DNA from: Metopolophium dirhodum
Taxonomy: Eukaryota; Arthropoda; Insecta; Hemiptera; Aphididae
NCBI RefSeq assembly: GCF_019925205.1
Contig: NC_083562.1
Coordinates: 30,256,001 to 30,320,000 of the forward strand
DNA length: 64,000 nucleotides
Direction of reading: 5' to 3'
The notes below the pieces were generated by a model. The model saw nothing but the letters and a program-made list of their open reading frames with translations. It did no database searches and was not told the DNA's origin. This document shows, piece after piece, positions 1-11,390 of this stretch (positions are counted from its first letter, which is position 1; the number at the start of each line of letters is the position of its first letter). Both the position numbers and the translations under genes were made by a program.

Positions 1-730
1 TTCTAATTATGTATAAAAAAAATGTTGAATGGAATTAAATTTGGTTTTTTTGTAAATATTAATTTATGTGTGGTTAAATTATTATTATATTTTCCTGAAT
101 ATAAATAAGAGTTTACAAAAATAAAAATTTGTTAGAATTTAAAACCACCTATTTTAAAAACTATTTTTTTTTTATAAGTGCATTAAATTGTATTTTTTTA
201 AGGCATTTTTCTTGTTTTTTTGAGGTTTTTAAATCCACTCCCTACTTATTAGTTATCATCATCTTGATCGCCAATAGGCCAACTGCTACTTTGGCCTATT
301 GCCTATTAGGCCTACTACATATTGCCTATTGCTACTACCTATAGAAAAACGTTCTTATAAATATACACTTTACGTATAAATGAACGTTATTACTCATTTT
401 TCTCAAAAAATATACTTAGGTGTTAGGTTGTATGTTATGTTGGTGAGTGTGTGTATAGATACATTTTATAGCGAGTCGATCCATGAGCTGAGTTCAGTGA
501 GCTTTGATAATAATATTACGAATATATTATTGTTATTGTAATTTTTTTTTATTAGGTGTCAATAAAAAGTTAAAAGACTAACTCTGCAGGGACAGATTGG
601 TTAGATATTTCGCCCCCGGAGAATACACCGGTGATCGGCTCACTTAATAATTTTCAGAAATTGAATTATAATTAACATGGCCACATGGCACATGCATTAG
701 GTACCTATTATTATTTTAACTTTACAATGT
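1..730. other. AT-rich intergenic DNA, no gene seen
   Basis: No convincing coding exon was seen on either strand. A low-complexity patch at about 280-345 repeats the words GGCCTATT and TTGCCTATTG several times. The only open frames are short and AT-biased. Confidence 0.5.
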
Positions 731-1310
731 TTAGATTCTGAACGGAGCGATGAATGTATTATTGGTCTTACAATGATGTGTTTATTTTTTTTGCGTGTGT
801 CCTTTTAGGGCAGTAAAAATGCTTCAATTTTCAGGTCCAGTATCTTGTTCGATAGGAAAGTGATCTAGTTAGTGCATTGGGGAGGTCAAATTATAAAAAT
901 TCCCAGTAGTTTTTAAAACAAAAAAAAATTAAGGAAAAACGGGAATGTTAACGCGAAATCGGTTTTCGATAAAAATCAATTTTAGTTTTTGGTGTAACTC
1001 TAAAATCACCGTATATACATTTTCACTAAATATTAGCATTTTCTATACACTATAACATATTTTGACTTAAGCCGTTTCCAATTTTTTTAGTTTTATTTTC
1101 TGTGAATGTATAATATACAATGTTATTCGTTGGATCTAAAAACTTGAAAATGTATTAGGTACAATGCTCCAGATAAATTGTTACAATAGCAGTTGAAAAA
1201 TATAAAGAATACATAATCACATTTTTTTATTATTAGCATTTAAAGTTCGAATTTTGACAAAATACGTAAAAATCACAAAAATGTGTAAATTATTTTTAGT
1301 TAGAAATTAA
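731..1310 (-). repeat. Copy 1 of abundant repeat family A, truncated
   Basis: Begins with a diverged form of the family end (TAGATTCTGAACGGAGCGAT) followed by the typical ACAATGATGTG. It then carries the internal words seen in all copies: the priming of a GTGATCTAGTTAGTGCATTG block, CGGGAATGTTAACGCG and TTTTTGGTGTAACTCTAAAA. It is inverted relative to the complete copy at 25946-27344 and lacks that copy's GGTGGATAAGTGG end. The family is non-coding and its class is unresolved. Confidence 0.7.
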
Positions 1311-1449
1311 TAAAAAATGTTCGTTCTAAATCTATGATTTGAAAGTTGGATACAAGATTCCTCAATTCCTCATAAGTTTGTATACCTTTATCAAAAATAA
1401 AAACGTATACCCTCAGTATCATTTTTCGTATACAAAATTATATTATATA

Positions 1450-2395
1450 AAACGGTTACCGGTATTTTTCCCGAATGAACTTTTTCCCGAATGGTATTTG
1501 GCCCGAAAATCTGAAAACCTGAAACCTTTTTTCCCGAATCGAAATACCAGAATGAACTTTTTCCTTTTTATAATAAGTGCGTATAAAGCGGCCAATTTCC
1601 TATGCTGTATAATAAAAATAAATACATATAAAAAAGTGGGTAAGTGGATTTCGCTCTGCTGTACAGTAGGTTACCAGTGGGACAGTGTATAATGAATTTT
1701 ATTAAACTTGAATTCAATGATATAATATCATTGTACCTATAAGGAAAACGATTCTGAGCGGAGACGGTTTATCAGTATGGATTTTTTAAATTTTTATTAT
1801 TTTTTATAGCCTTTAAGTAGAATTAATATTATAATATTATAATTTTTTATTCGTTGCTATGGTGATAAACAAATCGTTAGAAATTAAAATTCCATGTTAA
1901 GTGGTTTTTCGTAATGTGTCAGTAGTTTTTCCCGTGGCATTAAATAACTACTGAGAAAATCGAAATATTATACCTCTCTAAAGTACCATCTGGATCCAAT
2001 TTGCTAAAAGATAAGGTACTTTATGTTGAAATTAAAGCGCCCTATCTGGTAGAAATTTTGTATACAGAATATAAAAAAAATAAATAAACACTATTGTAAA
2101 ACCACTAGCTTCCTCGTTCCGCTCAGAATCTAAAATAAAATAAACAATATAATATTTTTTACTTACAAAACAATATTATGCGCGATCGCCCTCAGAAATT
2201 GTAGCTCCTGGTATGTATTAAAATCAGCAGTAATGAACCGTGACAATATACTATTAATTACATTTTGAAATTTTTTTTTTCGGGAACAATAAACCGTCGG
2301 GAAAAAAGGTTTCGGGTTTTTGGATTTGCGGGCAAAATACCATTCGGGAATTTCGATTTGGGAAAAACGGCGGGTGCCATATACATATATCATGC
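1450..2395. repeat. Inverted-repeat pair flanking a nested repeat, possible DNA transposon remnant
   Basis: The left arm (about 1450-1560) and right arm (about 2270-2395) are reverse complements over roughly 110 bases with mismatches. Both contain the words TTCCCGAATGGTATTT, GCCCG and GAAACCTTTTTTCCCG. A family A copy sits between them at 1627-2135. The ends resemble terminal inverted repeats of a MULE-like non-autonomous element, but no clean target duplication could be found, so the class is inference. Confidence 0.5.
1627..2135 (+). repeat. Copy of repeat family A with both ends and internal deletion
   Basis: Starts with the family's left end (GTGGGTAAGTGGATTTCGCT, then CTGCTGTACAGTAGG) and ends in a diverged right end, TTCCGCTCAGAATCTAAAA. 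Only about 500 bp separate the ends, against about 1.4 kb in the complete copy. Conserved ends with variable deleted interiors are typical of non-autonomous DNA transposons. Confidence 0.65.
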
Positions 2396-2990
2396 AGTCA
2401 TATCAATTGCGCCGAAAATCACAGGTAAAGAAAGAAAAATTATGGGATATCAAAAAGAAGGTATACATCAACTGCGCCGATCGATATTCCAATGTTATAA
2501 ATTGTGTACGTCAATTGCCCTGATCGATATTTGAATGTAATAAATGGTGTACGTCAGTTACGCTGATCGATTCTTAAATATATATAAACGTCTATAATAC
2601 TATTTCTATATCGTAACAAATCGGTTTTTACGTGTTTTAATCTAATATATTTATATCGTACTGTATATCATAGGTAAGTTTGAATTATATTATTTTATTA
2701 CATTTTAATTTAATTTTTTTTTTTGATTGAGGTTAAGATTCAAGACACTCCATCAGATAAATTTGTACGTCATAAATGTATGTAATTTATTTTTATTTAA
2801 ATTTACTTTTTAATATAATTTTCTTAATACCAGTGAATTAGATGTATTCCTATTTAATAAACCTTTTTTCTGCCGGCGCAATAGATGTATACCTTTTTGA
2901 TAAACCTTTTTAATACTGGCGCTATAGATGAATACTATTCAGGTAGTGTCCCAAATTCGGCGCAATTGACGAAACCCCCAAATCACAATG
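2396..2990. repeat. Foldback-like element with 43-bp tandem units in one arm
   Basis: The outer ends match in inverted orientation around CAATTGCGCCGAA (about 2403 and about 2970). The left arm holds a minisatellite of period 43 bp (starts at 2461, 2504 and 2547; each unit has GTRTACRTCAAYTGC and GATCGAT). The right arm (about 2848-2960) has two to three 44-bp units that contain the reverse complement word GCGCAATAGATGTATA. Arms built of short tandem units are a feature of foldback elements. Boundaries are approximate and no target duplication was confirmed. Confidence 0.5.
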
Positions 2991-2999
2991 ATAAATTGG

Positions 3000-4250
3000 T
3001 AATTAATAATTAATATTTATATAGTTTAGATGTTTAGCCCAGTCAAATTAGACGAAAATAAGTCTTCTGTTCGGAAAAAATCCCATCAAGCTGAAATTTG
3101 GCATACACCTTTATAACGTCGTCATAAACAATGTGTAAAAAGTCGACCACGAAATCACGTGCACGTCAAAGGTTATTCGAGGTCAATGATCATAAAAATA
3201 GCCTTTTTTTTTTATATCTCGCTTGTTGCTGGTCGTACGATAAAAAGTTTCAAACGAAAATTATAGAGGAGATAGTTCTCTACAAAAAAGGAACAAAGAC
3301 ATTTTCACGTAAGAGTTATAGTCTTTGAGCTATAAAGCCTACAAAGTACATACTTTTAAAGAAATTTGTTTTTTTCACTAAAAACAAACAGCCTTTGCTT
3401 TATCATAAATAATAATCATAATCTACAAAAAAAAGTTTCATATAAAAATTGTAAAGGAGAATATTATCTACAAGATGGTTTTTTTTAATGTATATAACAT
3501 GTAATTTCACTTGCAGTATTCACCATTAAGAAAATTACGAGTACATAACGATAACAAAAATGCGTTCGTTTCCACACCATTGAGGTAGAAGCTGAGCGCG
3601 TTTTTTTTCTATGGTTTCCCCTATAGGCCTAAGTCCATTTACATTGTTAAAAAGTGATTAAATATAATATTTGAATTATTAACTAAAAACCCAACTCTCG
3701 GCTAACCCAGAAGCGTTCTCTCGCCGGCACGAGTATAATATCCTTTTTGTGCAATTCAAGGTACTTTTTTAGTATGTAAGTATGTTATATTTGTGTGTAT
3801 GACTTTAGTTATTATTTGTATAAGCTATAATTAATATACAGACGCACAGTGTGGTACACTTAAAAATAAATATATATATATACCTATAATAACTATAAAT
3901 TATAACGTTATGGACTTAATAAATTCTGTTTTATGCAAAAATAAAGTAATAGGAAAATATAGAAATGCAGAATGTTTTTATTAAATAACCATCATCTTAT
4001 CGAGCTTTTTTCGTAATGTCATTTTAACTTTACATACTACAATAAAGATTTAGCTTAGATAATAATATTATTATGCTATGCTTTCCAGTTAGTTAAGTAT
4101 AGGTATTTAGTCTCCAAATACCTTTAAGTATACGGTATATTGACATAAAATAAAGTTTGCAAAGTTTGAAAACAATGAATAATGAAGAAGGGGAAATACA
4201 AGGGGAAGTGAATATTATATTTAATGCATAGCGCATTAGCACCTTTCAAA
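3000..4250. other. Non-coding repeat-rich DNA
   Basis: No gene seen. Two imperfect direct repeats (about 3237-3292 and 3429-3475) share AAAAAGTTTCA, AAAATT and TAGAGGAGA/TAAAGGAGA words about 188 bp apart. The rest is AT-rich. Confidence 0.4.
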
Positions 4251-4383
4251 AATGTCAGCGGGGCTCGAGCCGCTGCATGTTTCGGTGGACGGTGACTTGC
4301 TCATTATAGTAGACTATAGCTGAATTACCCGTCGTTGCCGGGTTTAAGTATAAAAAATGTCTACAGCCCAACACAGGCGATTA

Positions 4384-4513
4384 ATTTTAATAGGTATATA
4401 ATAAAAAATAATAATAATTTTAATAGGTATATAATAAAAAATAATAATAATTTTAATAGGTATATAATAAAAAATAATAATAGTTTTAATAGATATACAA
4501 TAAATAATAATAA
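4384..4513. repeat. 33-bp minisatellite, four units
   Basis: Four head-to-tail units of 33 bp, each containing TTTTAATAGGTATATAATAA and a short AATAAT tail. The last unit is the most diverged. The array lies directly downstream of the Helitron remnant on the minus strand, where the rest of that element would be expected. Confidence 0.85.
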
Positions 4514-5417
4514 TGTATGACAACGATCTTATTACAAAAATACCCAACTATAACTAAAGCTACTTCATTAGTAGTTGCAGCATTGTAACAGCCTTTGTGT
4601 CGATTAACAGGTTTTCTATCAGCGTCAATAACCACCTGAAAATTAGTATTATTTTGACTTGGTTCATAGTGCCAATGTTATTTTTATAATCAATTGTGGG
4701 ATTATATGCTAGACCAGATAATTTCTTAATTTTCCATTTGCGTAAATTAATTTTAGTCGGAAACCCTAATGTTTCTTGGTGTATGATTGCTTTGTACTTT
4801 GTTATAGCTTTCTTAACTTGGTTGATTCGAGTTTTATCTGTATATCTAGCACGGCGACGCTTCTTACTTTTTTTATTAATTTTATTTTTCTTACTATTTT
4901 CGGTGACACTAACATTATTAAAAATAGATAAATCGCCCTCTGAAGTAGAAATTAAATTTACTGCAACATTATGAATATTAGGAATAGATAAATAAACATT
5001 AAAATGACCACTATTAATATTTCCAGTTGGACGCAATCTTTTTACTGGGAATGTATCTACACCAAGTTTAGCATAAAGATTATTATTATAATAAATTTGA
5101 AATAAAAATGCGAAAATATTTTCAGCTGCAACCAATTCGCAATAACCACCGTAAACAGTAGGATTGACCATTTCACGTACATGAGGCTCAGCAGTGGAAA
5201 AGTCGTCATCATTTGAATTGTAAGACATACTAATAAAGTTATTCCAATTATCAGACACATACGAAACAATTGTATTTCGGATCTCCTGACATCTTTCTTG
5301 AGTGTTAAACAAATGAAACGATATTGAACGGAAAAGGCAGGCACCATCACCGATAATTGGTACAACTATTTGAGGCGTCAACATTCCATTGACAAAAATG
5401 TCTTCAATCGATGACAT
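4514..5417 (-). pseudogene. OTU-domain N-terminus of a Helitron RepHel protein, deleted
   Basis: The open frame at 5417-4560 encodes 285 residues beginning MSSIEDIFVNG. Residues 20-33 form an OTU cysteine-protease motif (IGDGACLFRS, with Asp24 and Cys27), and a matching His138 lies in GHFNVYL. A basic stretch (residues about 180-200) and the segment LRKWKIKKL follow. After GTMNQ the reading frame shifts. In another frame (about 4660-4515) the sequence reads DADRKPVNRHKGCYNAATTN then EVALVIVG, which resembles the RKPxxxHKGRYNxPTxNEVA block upstream of the Rep domain in animal Helitrons. OTU domains are known in some Helitron proteins. The Cys-rich segment between the two blocks is missing, and Rep and helicase are absent. 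I infer a dead Helitron fragment, not a host deubiquitinase. Family-level confidence is good; exact breakpoints are not. Confidence 0.75.
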
Positions 5418-5565
5418 TTTTAAAAAATATATTCAAACAATTAAATTGAATAAATATAATATTTTAAATAATTTTCCAACGTGTTCCGGGTAATCTTTAT
5501 ACATAAAATGTGATATACCTACGTATAATGTACAGCTAGAGGCTCACGGCTTATTTTTCACTAAA

Positions 5566-5770
5566 AATATATTACGTATTACAATAATAGATATTATATT
5601 GGTCAATATTTTACGTCATAAGTTTAGCGGTTGCAGCCGTGCTATATATTACTAAAACACATACAATGTATGATGAATAATGTAATAAAAATATATAACG
5701 TATTGTAATAATAGGTATATTTGTGTTTTAATATTTTACGTCATATGTTTAGCGGTTGAAGCCGTGTTAC
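5566..5770. repeat. 125-bp direct duplication upstream of the OTU frame
   Basis: Two copies 125 bp apart share ATATTTTACGTCATA, TTTAGCGGTTG and AGCCGTG (AGCGG at 5626 and 5751). They lie just upstream of the minus-strand OTU reading frame. They could be part of the Helitron leader or an independent minisatellite. Confidence 0.6.
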
Positions 5771-6165
5771 AATACGTATTAGTAAAATTCATATTATAAT
5801 GTGTATCAGAACATTCAGAACGTATCAGTAGAGCAGTGAGCCTCGTGAGCAAGTCAGTAGACAAATGAACTGTCGTGAAGACTGTGAATAGTGTAAATGG
5901 TGTAAATGATATAGGAAACGCCGCGACGGCATGGTGGATCGTAACACGTTTATCACATATCGCTAAGAAATGTTTTTTTTTTTTTTTTTTAATGATGTTA
6001 AGGCTTCAACCCGAGGTCATTAGCCTGCGGAAAGTTTACATTTTATATACAATTAGTTATAGATAAGAATTACATGTTTATGGGTTAGTAGTTTTACAGC
6101 TTTATATAATATTTACAGTACAGTTGTTAGTAGTGAGATTTTTTACAACATTAGATTTTGGTGTC
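5771..6165. other. Unassigned flank of the LINE insertion
   Basis: No gene seen. It contains a T-tract near 5970-5990. Its right end is continuous with the sequence after the LINE (10439 onward), which shows the pre-insertion target. Confidence 0.4.
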
Positions 6166-6180
6166 AATACCGGTATATTA
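6166..6180 (+). repeat. Left target-site duplication of the LINE
   Basis: AATACCGGTATATTA at 6166-6180 is repeated exactly at 10424-10438, directly after the poly(A) tail. The 15-bp match (14 bp if the leading A is assigned to the tail) fixes the ends of the LINE. Confidence 0.92.
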
Positions 6181-6221
6181 AGTGTTACAAAGTCTACCAA
6201 ATAAACGAATTTCTTATCGCA

Positions 6222-7488
6222 ATGCCTAAAACGCAAACGCAAAAAGTACCTTCACTGATAATTTCCAAAACACGTATACAGAGCGTGCCAAATAGCAATA
6301 ACAATTCTCCAACCGATAAAAATAATTCCACTAGTGAAACATGGACAACACAAAAAAATCAAAGGTCACCACCCCAATCTCCCGCAACCAAATACCAAAA
6401 AACATTCACTACGCCAAATCGTTATGCTATATTTAGCACTCAAACCGTTGAAACTGATAATATGGAACATGAACCATCTGATTCACCAGAAAATAATAAT
6501 CCATCTGAATCATCAGAAAATAACTCCGCCGCACAAAAATCACCACCCTCTCCTCTTCCGCCACCAATATTTATTAAATCTGTAATAAACTTCGACCAAC
6601 TATGCATCAAGATCAGTGAAATAATTAACCCCGTAGATCAATTTATATGTAAAAGCTCCATAAACGGTTTTAAATTAACCACCAATACACCAAATGCATA
6701 CAGAGAAATTCCACACATACCAAATTAAACAAGATAGAGCATTTAGAGTTGTAATAAGAAACTTACACCACTCTACAGATATAAATAACATTAAAAATGA
6801 ACTAGAGGATTTGGGCTTCAAAACAAGAAACATAAACAACGTAATACAAAAACAAACGAAACAAAAATTACCACTCTTCTTTGTAGACCTTGAACCTGCG
6901 CCCAACAATCGTGATATATTTAATATCAACTCTATCTGTTATACAAAAATAAAAATAGAAGAACCTCGTGTCCGTTAAGACCTGGTGCAATGTCTAAAAT
7001 GTCAAGGATTAGGCCATACCAAAAAATATTGCAACCACACTCCCAAATGTGTTAAATGTGGAAATAACCACTTAAGTGAAAACTGTACAAAATCTCAAGA
7101 TCAACCACCAATATGCGCTCTCTGCGGAGGAGAACACACGGCCAACTACAGAGGATGCCCTAAGTACAAAGAACTCCAGCGATCAAACACGCAATACATC
7201 AACAAAAAAACTCATCAATCAACAACCAACCACAACAATTTTACAACACCTGTGAACAACACATCTGTGCACAATGTCACCAAGCAAAATCCTAGTTCAA
7301 GTAATATAAGCCATTCAAAATCTTACGTCCAAATTACAAAAAATACCCCACCCGATGAACAACCCCACACCGTTGACAATCACATATCACAAAAAATGGT
7401 CTCTTTCTTAGACGAACTTAAATCCCTAATTAACCCCTTAATCGCCCTACTAACTACGGTTATTAACAAGTTAATCCTTACCAAATGA
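6222..7488 (+). pseudogene. LINE ORF1 (gag-like, zinc-knuckle RNA-binding protein), broken
   Basis: The ATG at 6222 opens a Ser/Pro/Asn-rich N-terminus (6222-6728). The frame then shifts between about 6694 and 6725, and the protein continues in the +1 frame as KFHTYQIKQDRAFRVVIRNL, resembling the PRE_C2HC domain that precedes zinc fingers in insect LINE gags. An in-frame TAA at 6976-6978 interrupts it. Reading on gives three CCHC-type knuckles beginning at CLKCQGLGH, CVKCGNNHL and CALCGGEHT. The C-terminus ends in a hydrophobic stretch and stops at 7488, overlapping the ORF2 start. The role in the family is binding of the element RNA. With one frameshift and one nonsense codon it cannot make full-length protein. 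Confidence 0.85.
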
Positions 7489-10174
7489 ATAATACACCCA
7501 ACCTATCCCAACCACTTTGTATACTCCTCTGGAATGCAAATGGCCTGATCAAACATAAAAATGAACTACAAATATCATTAGAGGAAAAAAATATAAGTAT
7601 AGCACTCATAACTGAAACACACCTAACAAATAATAAAATCTTCACCGTCCCTGGATATACTACCTACGTAACTAACCATCCTGATGGAACAGCTCACGCA
7701 GGTACAGCTATACTAATAAAATCAAATATTACTCACTCTATCCTTCCTCAACACCAATCTGATTGCCTTCAATCAACTAACATCTCTATAATCATGAACC
7801 ACATTCCTGTTACAATAGCCTCAGTTTATTCACAACCCAACAAGAAGTTAACCTACCAGGAATTCTCAACATTAATCGATTCGTTTACAAATACATACAT
7901 AATGGGTGGTGACTTCAATGCCAAACACCCTTTATGGGGGTAAATCACAACTAATAATAGAGGTAGAACCTTACATAAAATAATTATTGACAAAAAAACT
8001 AAATGGATATCCCCCCTATCTCCAACCTATTGGCCAACAGATCCAAACAAAAATCCAGATTTACTGGACTTTTTATTACTAACTTACCTAACCATATCCA
8101 ATCCCATATTGAAAACTCAAATATTCTCTCATCTGACCACTCTCCAATACTTCTAACAATAAACTCTAAATCAATCTCATTGAAAAAAATTCCCACTCTA
8201 ACACCTGGCCCAACAAACTGGAATGAATTCCAACATACACTGGAAACAAAAATTAACCTATCTATATCTCTCAAATCCAGCATAGAAATTGATAATGCAA
8301 TTGACTCATTCACAAAATTAATCCAAAAAGCAGCATTAGACTCATCTCCAGAACCTTCCACTACTAAGCCAGATAAAATTAACCTCCCCCACCACATTCA
8401 ACAACTCCTCTCGGAAAAAAGACAAGCCCGTAACAGATGGCAAAGAACTAGAATGCCGAGTGACAAAAAAACACTTAACCAATTATCTAATTCCCTCAAA
8501 AACATTCTAAAAAAATACAACTCAGACAAATATCAGTCATATATTGAATCTCTCTCAAACAATAAAAACTCTATCTGGAAAAGTACTAAAAAAATATTAA
8601 ATCACCGTCAAATTATGCCTCTATTAAGAAATAGTGATAATTCTCTAGCCATAACCAATATTGATAAAGTCAACCTGATAAGTACATACCTAGAGGACAA
8701 TTTCAAACCACACAACGATATAAACGATAACGAACACTCCCTAACTATAGAAAATATACTAAACCAACCACTACTGATGTCCTTTCCAGCCAAACACACA
8801 ACTCCATCAGAGATAACCTTTATTATTAATAAACTACCTTCCAAAAAAGCTCCTGGCCATGACCTCATAACCAATCGTATCCTGAAAAACCTACCCAAAA
8901 AAGCTATACTACTCTTAACTCATATTTACAACGCTTCACTGAGACTCTCATATTTCCCCTCTTATTGGAAAAAATCAAATATAATCCCAATTCTAAAACC
9001 AAACAAACCCCCTACATGCTACACATCATATCGCCTTATTAGCCTTCTACCAACCTTCTCCAAAATTCTGGAAAAAATCATCCTTAAACGAATATACCCG
9101 ATCTTAATTCAAAATAACATTATCCCAAATACCCAATTTGGGTTCAAGTACAAACACTCGACCACGCACCAACTACACCGATTCGTCGATGTCATAGCAT
9201 CAGCCTTGGAAAAAAAACATTACTGTTCAGGGGTATTCCTAGACGTGGCTCAAGCGTTTGACCGTGTCTGGCACCCCGGATTACTATACAAACTCAGATT
9301 CTTACCAACCCCTTACTACCTAATCATTCAATCCTTCCTATACAATAGACATTTCAGAGTCTCATGTGACGATGCTTTTTCTGAATACCATACAATTAAC
9401 GCTGGAGTTCCCCAAGGAAGCATCCTTGCTCCAACCCTCTACAACATATACACCTCAGACATCCCACACAACATTAACACTACCTTTGGAACCTTCGCAG
9501 ATGATACTGGTATTATCGCCTCTGATACAAACCCTGAAACCGCATCACTTCTACTACAAACCCACCTTAACCAACTCCAAGGGTGGTTTCTAAAGTCGAG
9601 AATTAAAATAAACGAAACAAAATCATCTCACATAACTTTTGCTTTACGCCCCCGTGACTGCCCCCCAATCTACATCAATGACAGACAAATACCGTCTGAA
9701 CCAACAGTAAAATATCTAGGGATGCATCTGGATAGACGTCTCACATGGTCAACTCACATCAAAACAAAAAGAAAACTATTAAATCACAGACTACATCAAC
9801 TGCGTCCCCTACTAAAATCCAACTTACCAATTCAGAAAAAAATGCTAATTTATAAACTTCTCCTCAATCCTATAGCTACTTATGGAATCCACTTTTGGGG
9901 AGCTGCCAAAAATTCTAACTTAAAAAATCTACAAGCATTCCAATCAATATCCCTCAGAACAATAACCAATGCCCCCTGGTATGTAAGTAATTTAACTCTC
10001 CATAATGACCTTAACATATCACCCATCTCTGACCAAGCCTCAAAATTATATAAACGATTTCACAAAAAACTACATCTTCACCCAAACCCCCTTATCGCCA
10101 ATCTATCCACTATCGAGCTACCCAATACAACTCGTAGATTAAAAAGAAAATGGTCCAGAGACCTCTTATCCTAA
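7485..10174 (+). pseudogene. LINE ORF2 (endonuclease-reverse transcriptase), broken
   Basis: The endonuclease starts at 7485 with LLWNANGL, ITETHL, then MGGDFNAKHPLWG, giving the N, E and GDFN signatures of AP-type endonucleases. A TAA at 7941-7943 interrupts it. The same frame continues to PDLLDF near 8069, where a one-base loss moves the protein to the frame that is open from 8003 to 10174. There the endonuclease ends with SSDHSPI. The reverse transcriptase follows: KKAPGHDLI, then YRLISLLPT, GVFLDVAQAFDRVWH, GVPQGSILAPTLYN and the catalytic FADDTGIIA. The protein ends RRLKRKWSRDLLS. In the family it nicks target DNA and primes reverse transcription there. The two lesions make it inactive. 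Confidence 0.88.
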
Positions 10175-10423
10175 GGTCCAACATCGTTTTAAACTTGAAG
10201 TCTGATTATTACCTAGTTTTACTTTTATTTCTTTTTCATTTCTCTTAATGTATTCATTTTTCCGTTATACCTAGTATTAACTGAAGAGTAATATCAATGG
10301 ATATTTTTCTCTTATCATGTGAACTCATGTCAAAAATTCTATTACTCAAATTTACTTATTGTATTATATTAAATATAGATTGTAAATAAATTTTATTTAA
10401 AAATAAAAAAAAAAAAAAAAAAA

Positions 10424-10438
10424 AATACCGGTATATTA
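10424..10438 (+). repeat. Right target-site duplication of the LINE
   Basis: Exact copy of 6166-6180, immediately after the A-tail. Confidence 0.92.
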
Positions 10439-10942
10439 GAAGAAGCTATGTATTAAGTGAGTATTGTGTTCTCCTAGTGCTTCCTCCATCGATGAGGGTT
10501 GGTTGAGGATGTTTCTAGCGTTGACATGCAGCGGGCAATCTAGGAAATGTATTATTATTTTTCGATAATGCAATATTTGTTTAATTTGTAGTCCGTGTTT
10601 TGTTTTCCATACAACTCATAAAAATAGCCTCGGAACAATTCATATCTACACGCCGATAAAATACACACACAAAAAAAGGTCAGAGTCCAGATAGATGGAA
10701 ACCCTCAGGCCGCCGCGCCGTGCCTTACATTATTTCCTGTTATCGGTCGACTGCTATTGTTATTATTAGGTATATCATTTTAGATATACAAATTACATGT
10801 AAAAAATTATTTTTACCGATTTCAACCCTTTTAGTTAGCTTTTAGTAAAATACTATTACAGCTCGACAGTTACAATAATATAATGACAAACTAATAATAA
10901 TGAAAATTAATTATACAAAGTAATCTAATAGTAATAAGACGA
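10439..10942. other. Intergenic with a repeat fragment
   Basis: No gene seen. Bases about 10690-10730 (TGGAAACCCTCAGGCCGCCG and onward) are similar to 13973-14003, so a dispersed repeat is shared. On the reverse strand 10480-10545 gives a short CPLH-containing stretch that faintly resembles a LINE C-terminus; too short to call. Confidence 0.35.
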
Positions 10943-11390
10943 TTAGGGGGAAGGTAAAATTGAATTTAAATTATTTAAAATAGTTGTTAATGACTTAATT
11001 AATGGGAATAAAATATTTGAGATATCACTAATGATTTTGTTAAAAATAGGTGCTTCGACTGGTGTTTGTTGATTAGCTGTGGCATCGGCGTAGGTACGCA
11101 TTTTGTTGGAACTGCAGGGGTTCTCAGACTGCATGCGGTTGGTTGGTCTGGAAAAAGTAGGTAAACGTCGTCCTACTTTTTGTTTTTGAGAAGCGGTGGT
11201 GAGCTTTTTGAAGACTGGGCATCCTTTGTAAGATGAGGTATGAGCTCCTGCGCAGAGAGCGCATTTAGCTGGGAGACTGATATCTTTGGAACACTTGTCG
11301 GAGAGGTGTTCTTCTCCGCATTTGACACACCGAGGTGTATGTGAACAGTATGATTTCATATGACCAATTCAACCCTTTAAAATCAAAATG
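10943..11390 (-). pseudogene. LINE ORF1 fragment (zinc knuckles)
   Basis: Open reading frame 11359-10943 (138 residues) with CVKCGEEHLSDKC and CALCAGAHTSSYKGC, clearly homologous to ORF1 of the LINE at 6181-10423 but diverged. The first knuckle survives only as GHMKSYC; the bases upstream are degenerate. It ends with the same hydrophobic C-terminal style (LFPLIKSLTTILNNL). No ORF2 follows on the minus strand below 10943, so this is an isolated, truncated piece of a related Jockey-type element in the opposite orientation. Confidence 0.8.

Larger units (their letters stand above)
6181..10423 (+). mobile_element. Full-length Jockey-type non-LTR retrotransposon (LINE), mutated
   Basis: A 4.24 kb insertion bounded by a 15-bp target-site duplication and ending in a poly(A) tail (about 10402-10423). 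It carries an ORF1 with a PRE_C2HC-like region and three zinc knuckles, then an ORF2 with apurinic endonuclease and reverse transcriptase domains. ORF1 and ORF2 overlap as ATGA at 7485-7488, an arrangement suited to termination-reinitiation. No RNase H or second zinc knuckle follows the RT, as in the Jockey clade. Each ORF has one stop and one frameshift, so this copy is dead. The perfect duplication and the few lesions suggest it is fairly young. Confidence 0.9.

Noticed and set aside
4335..4520. 61-codon Asn-rich frame
   Set aside because: Translation of the 33-bp minisatellite.
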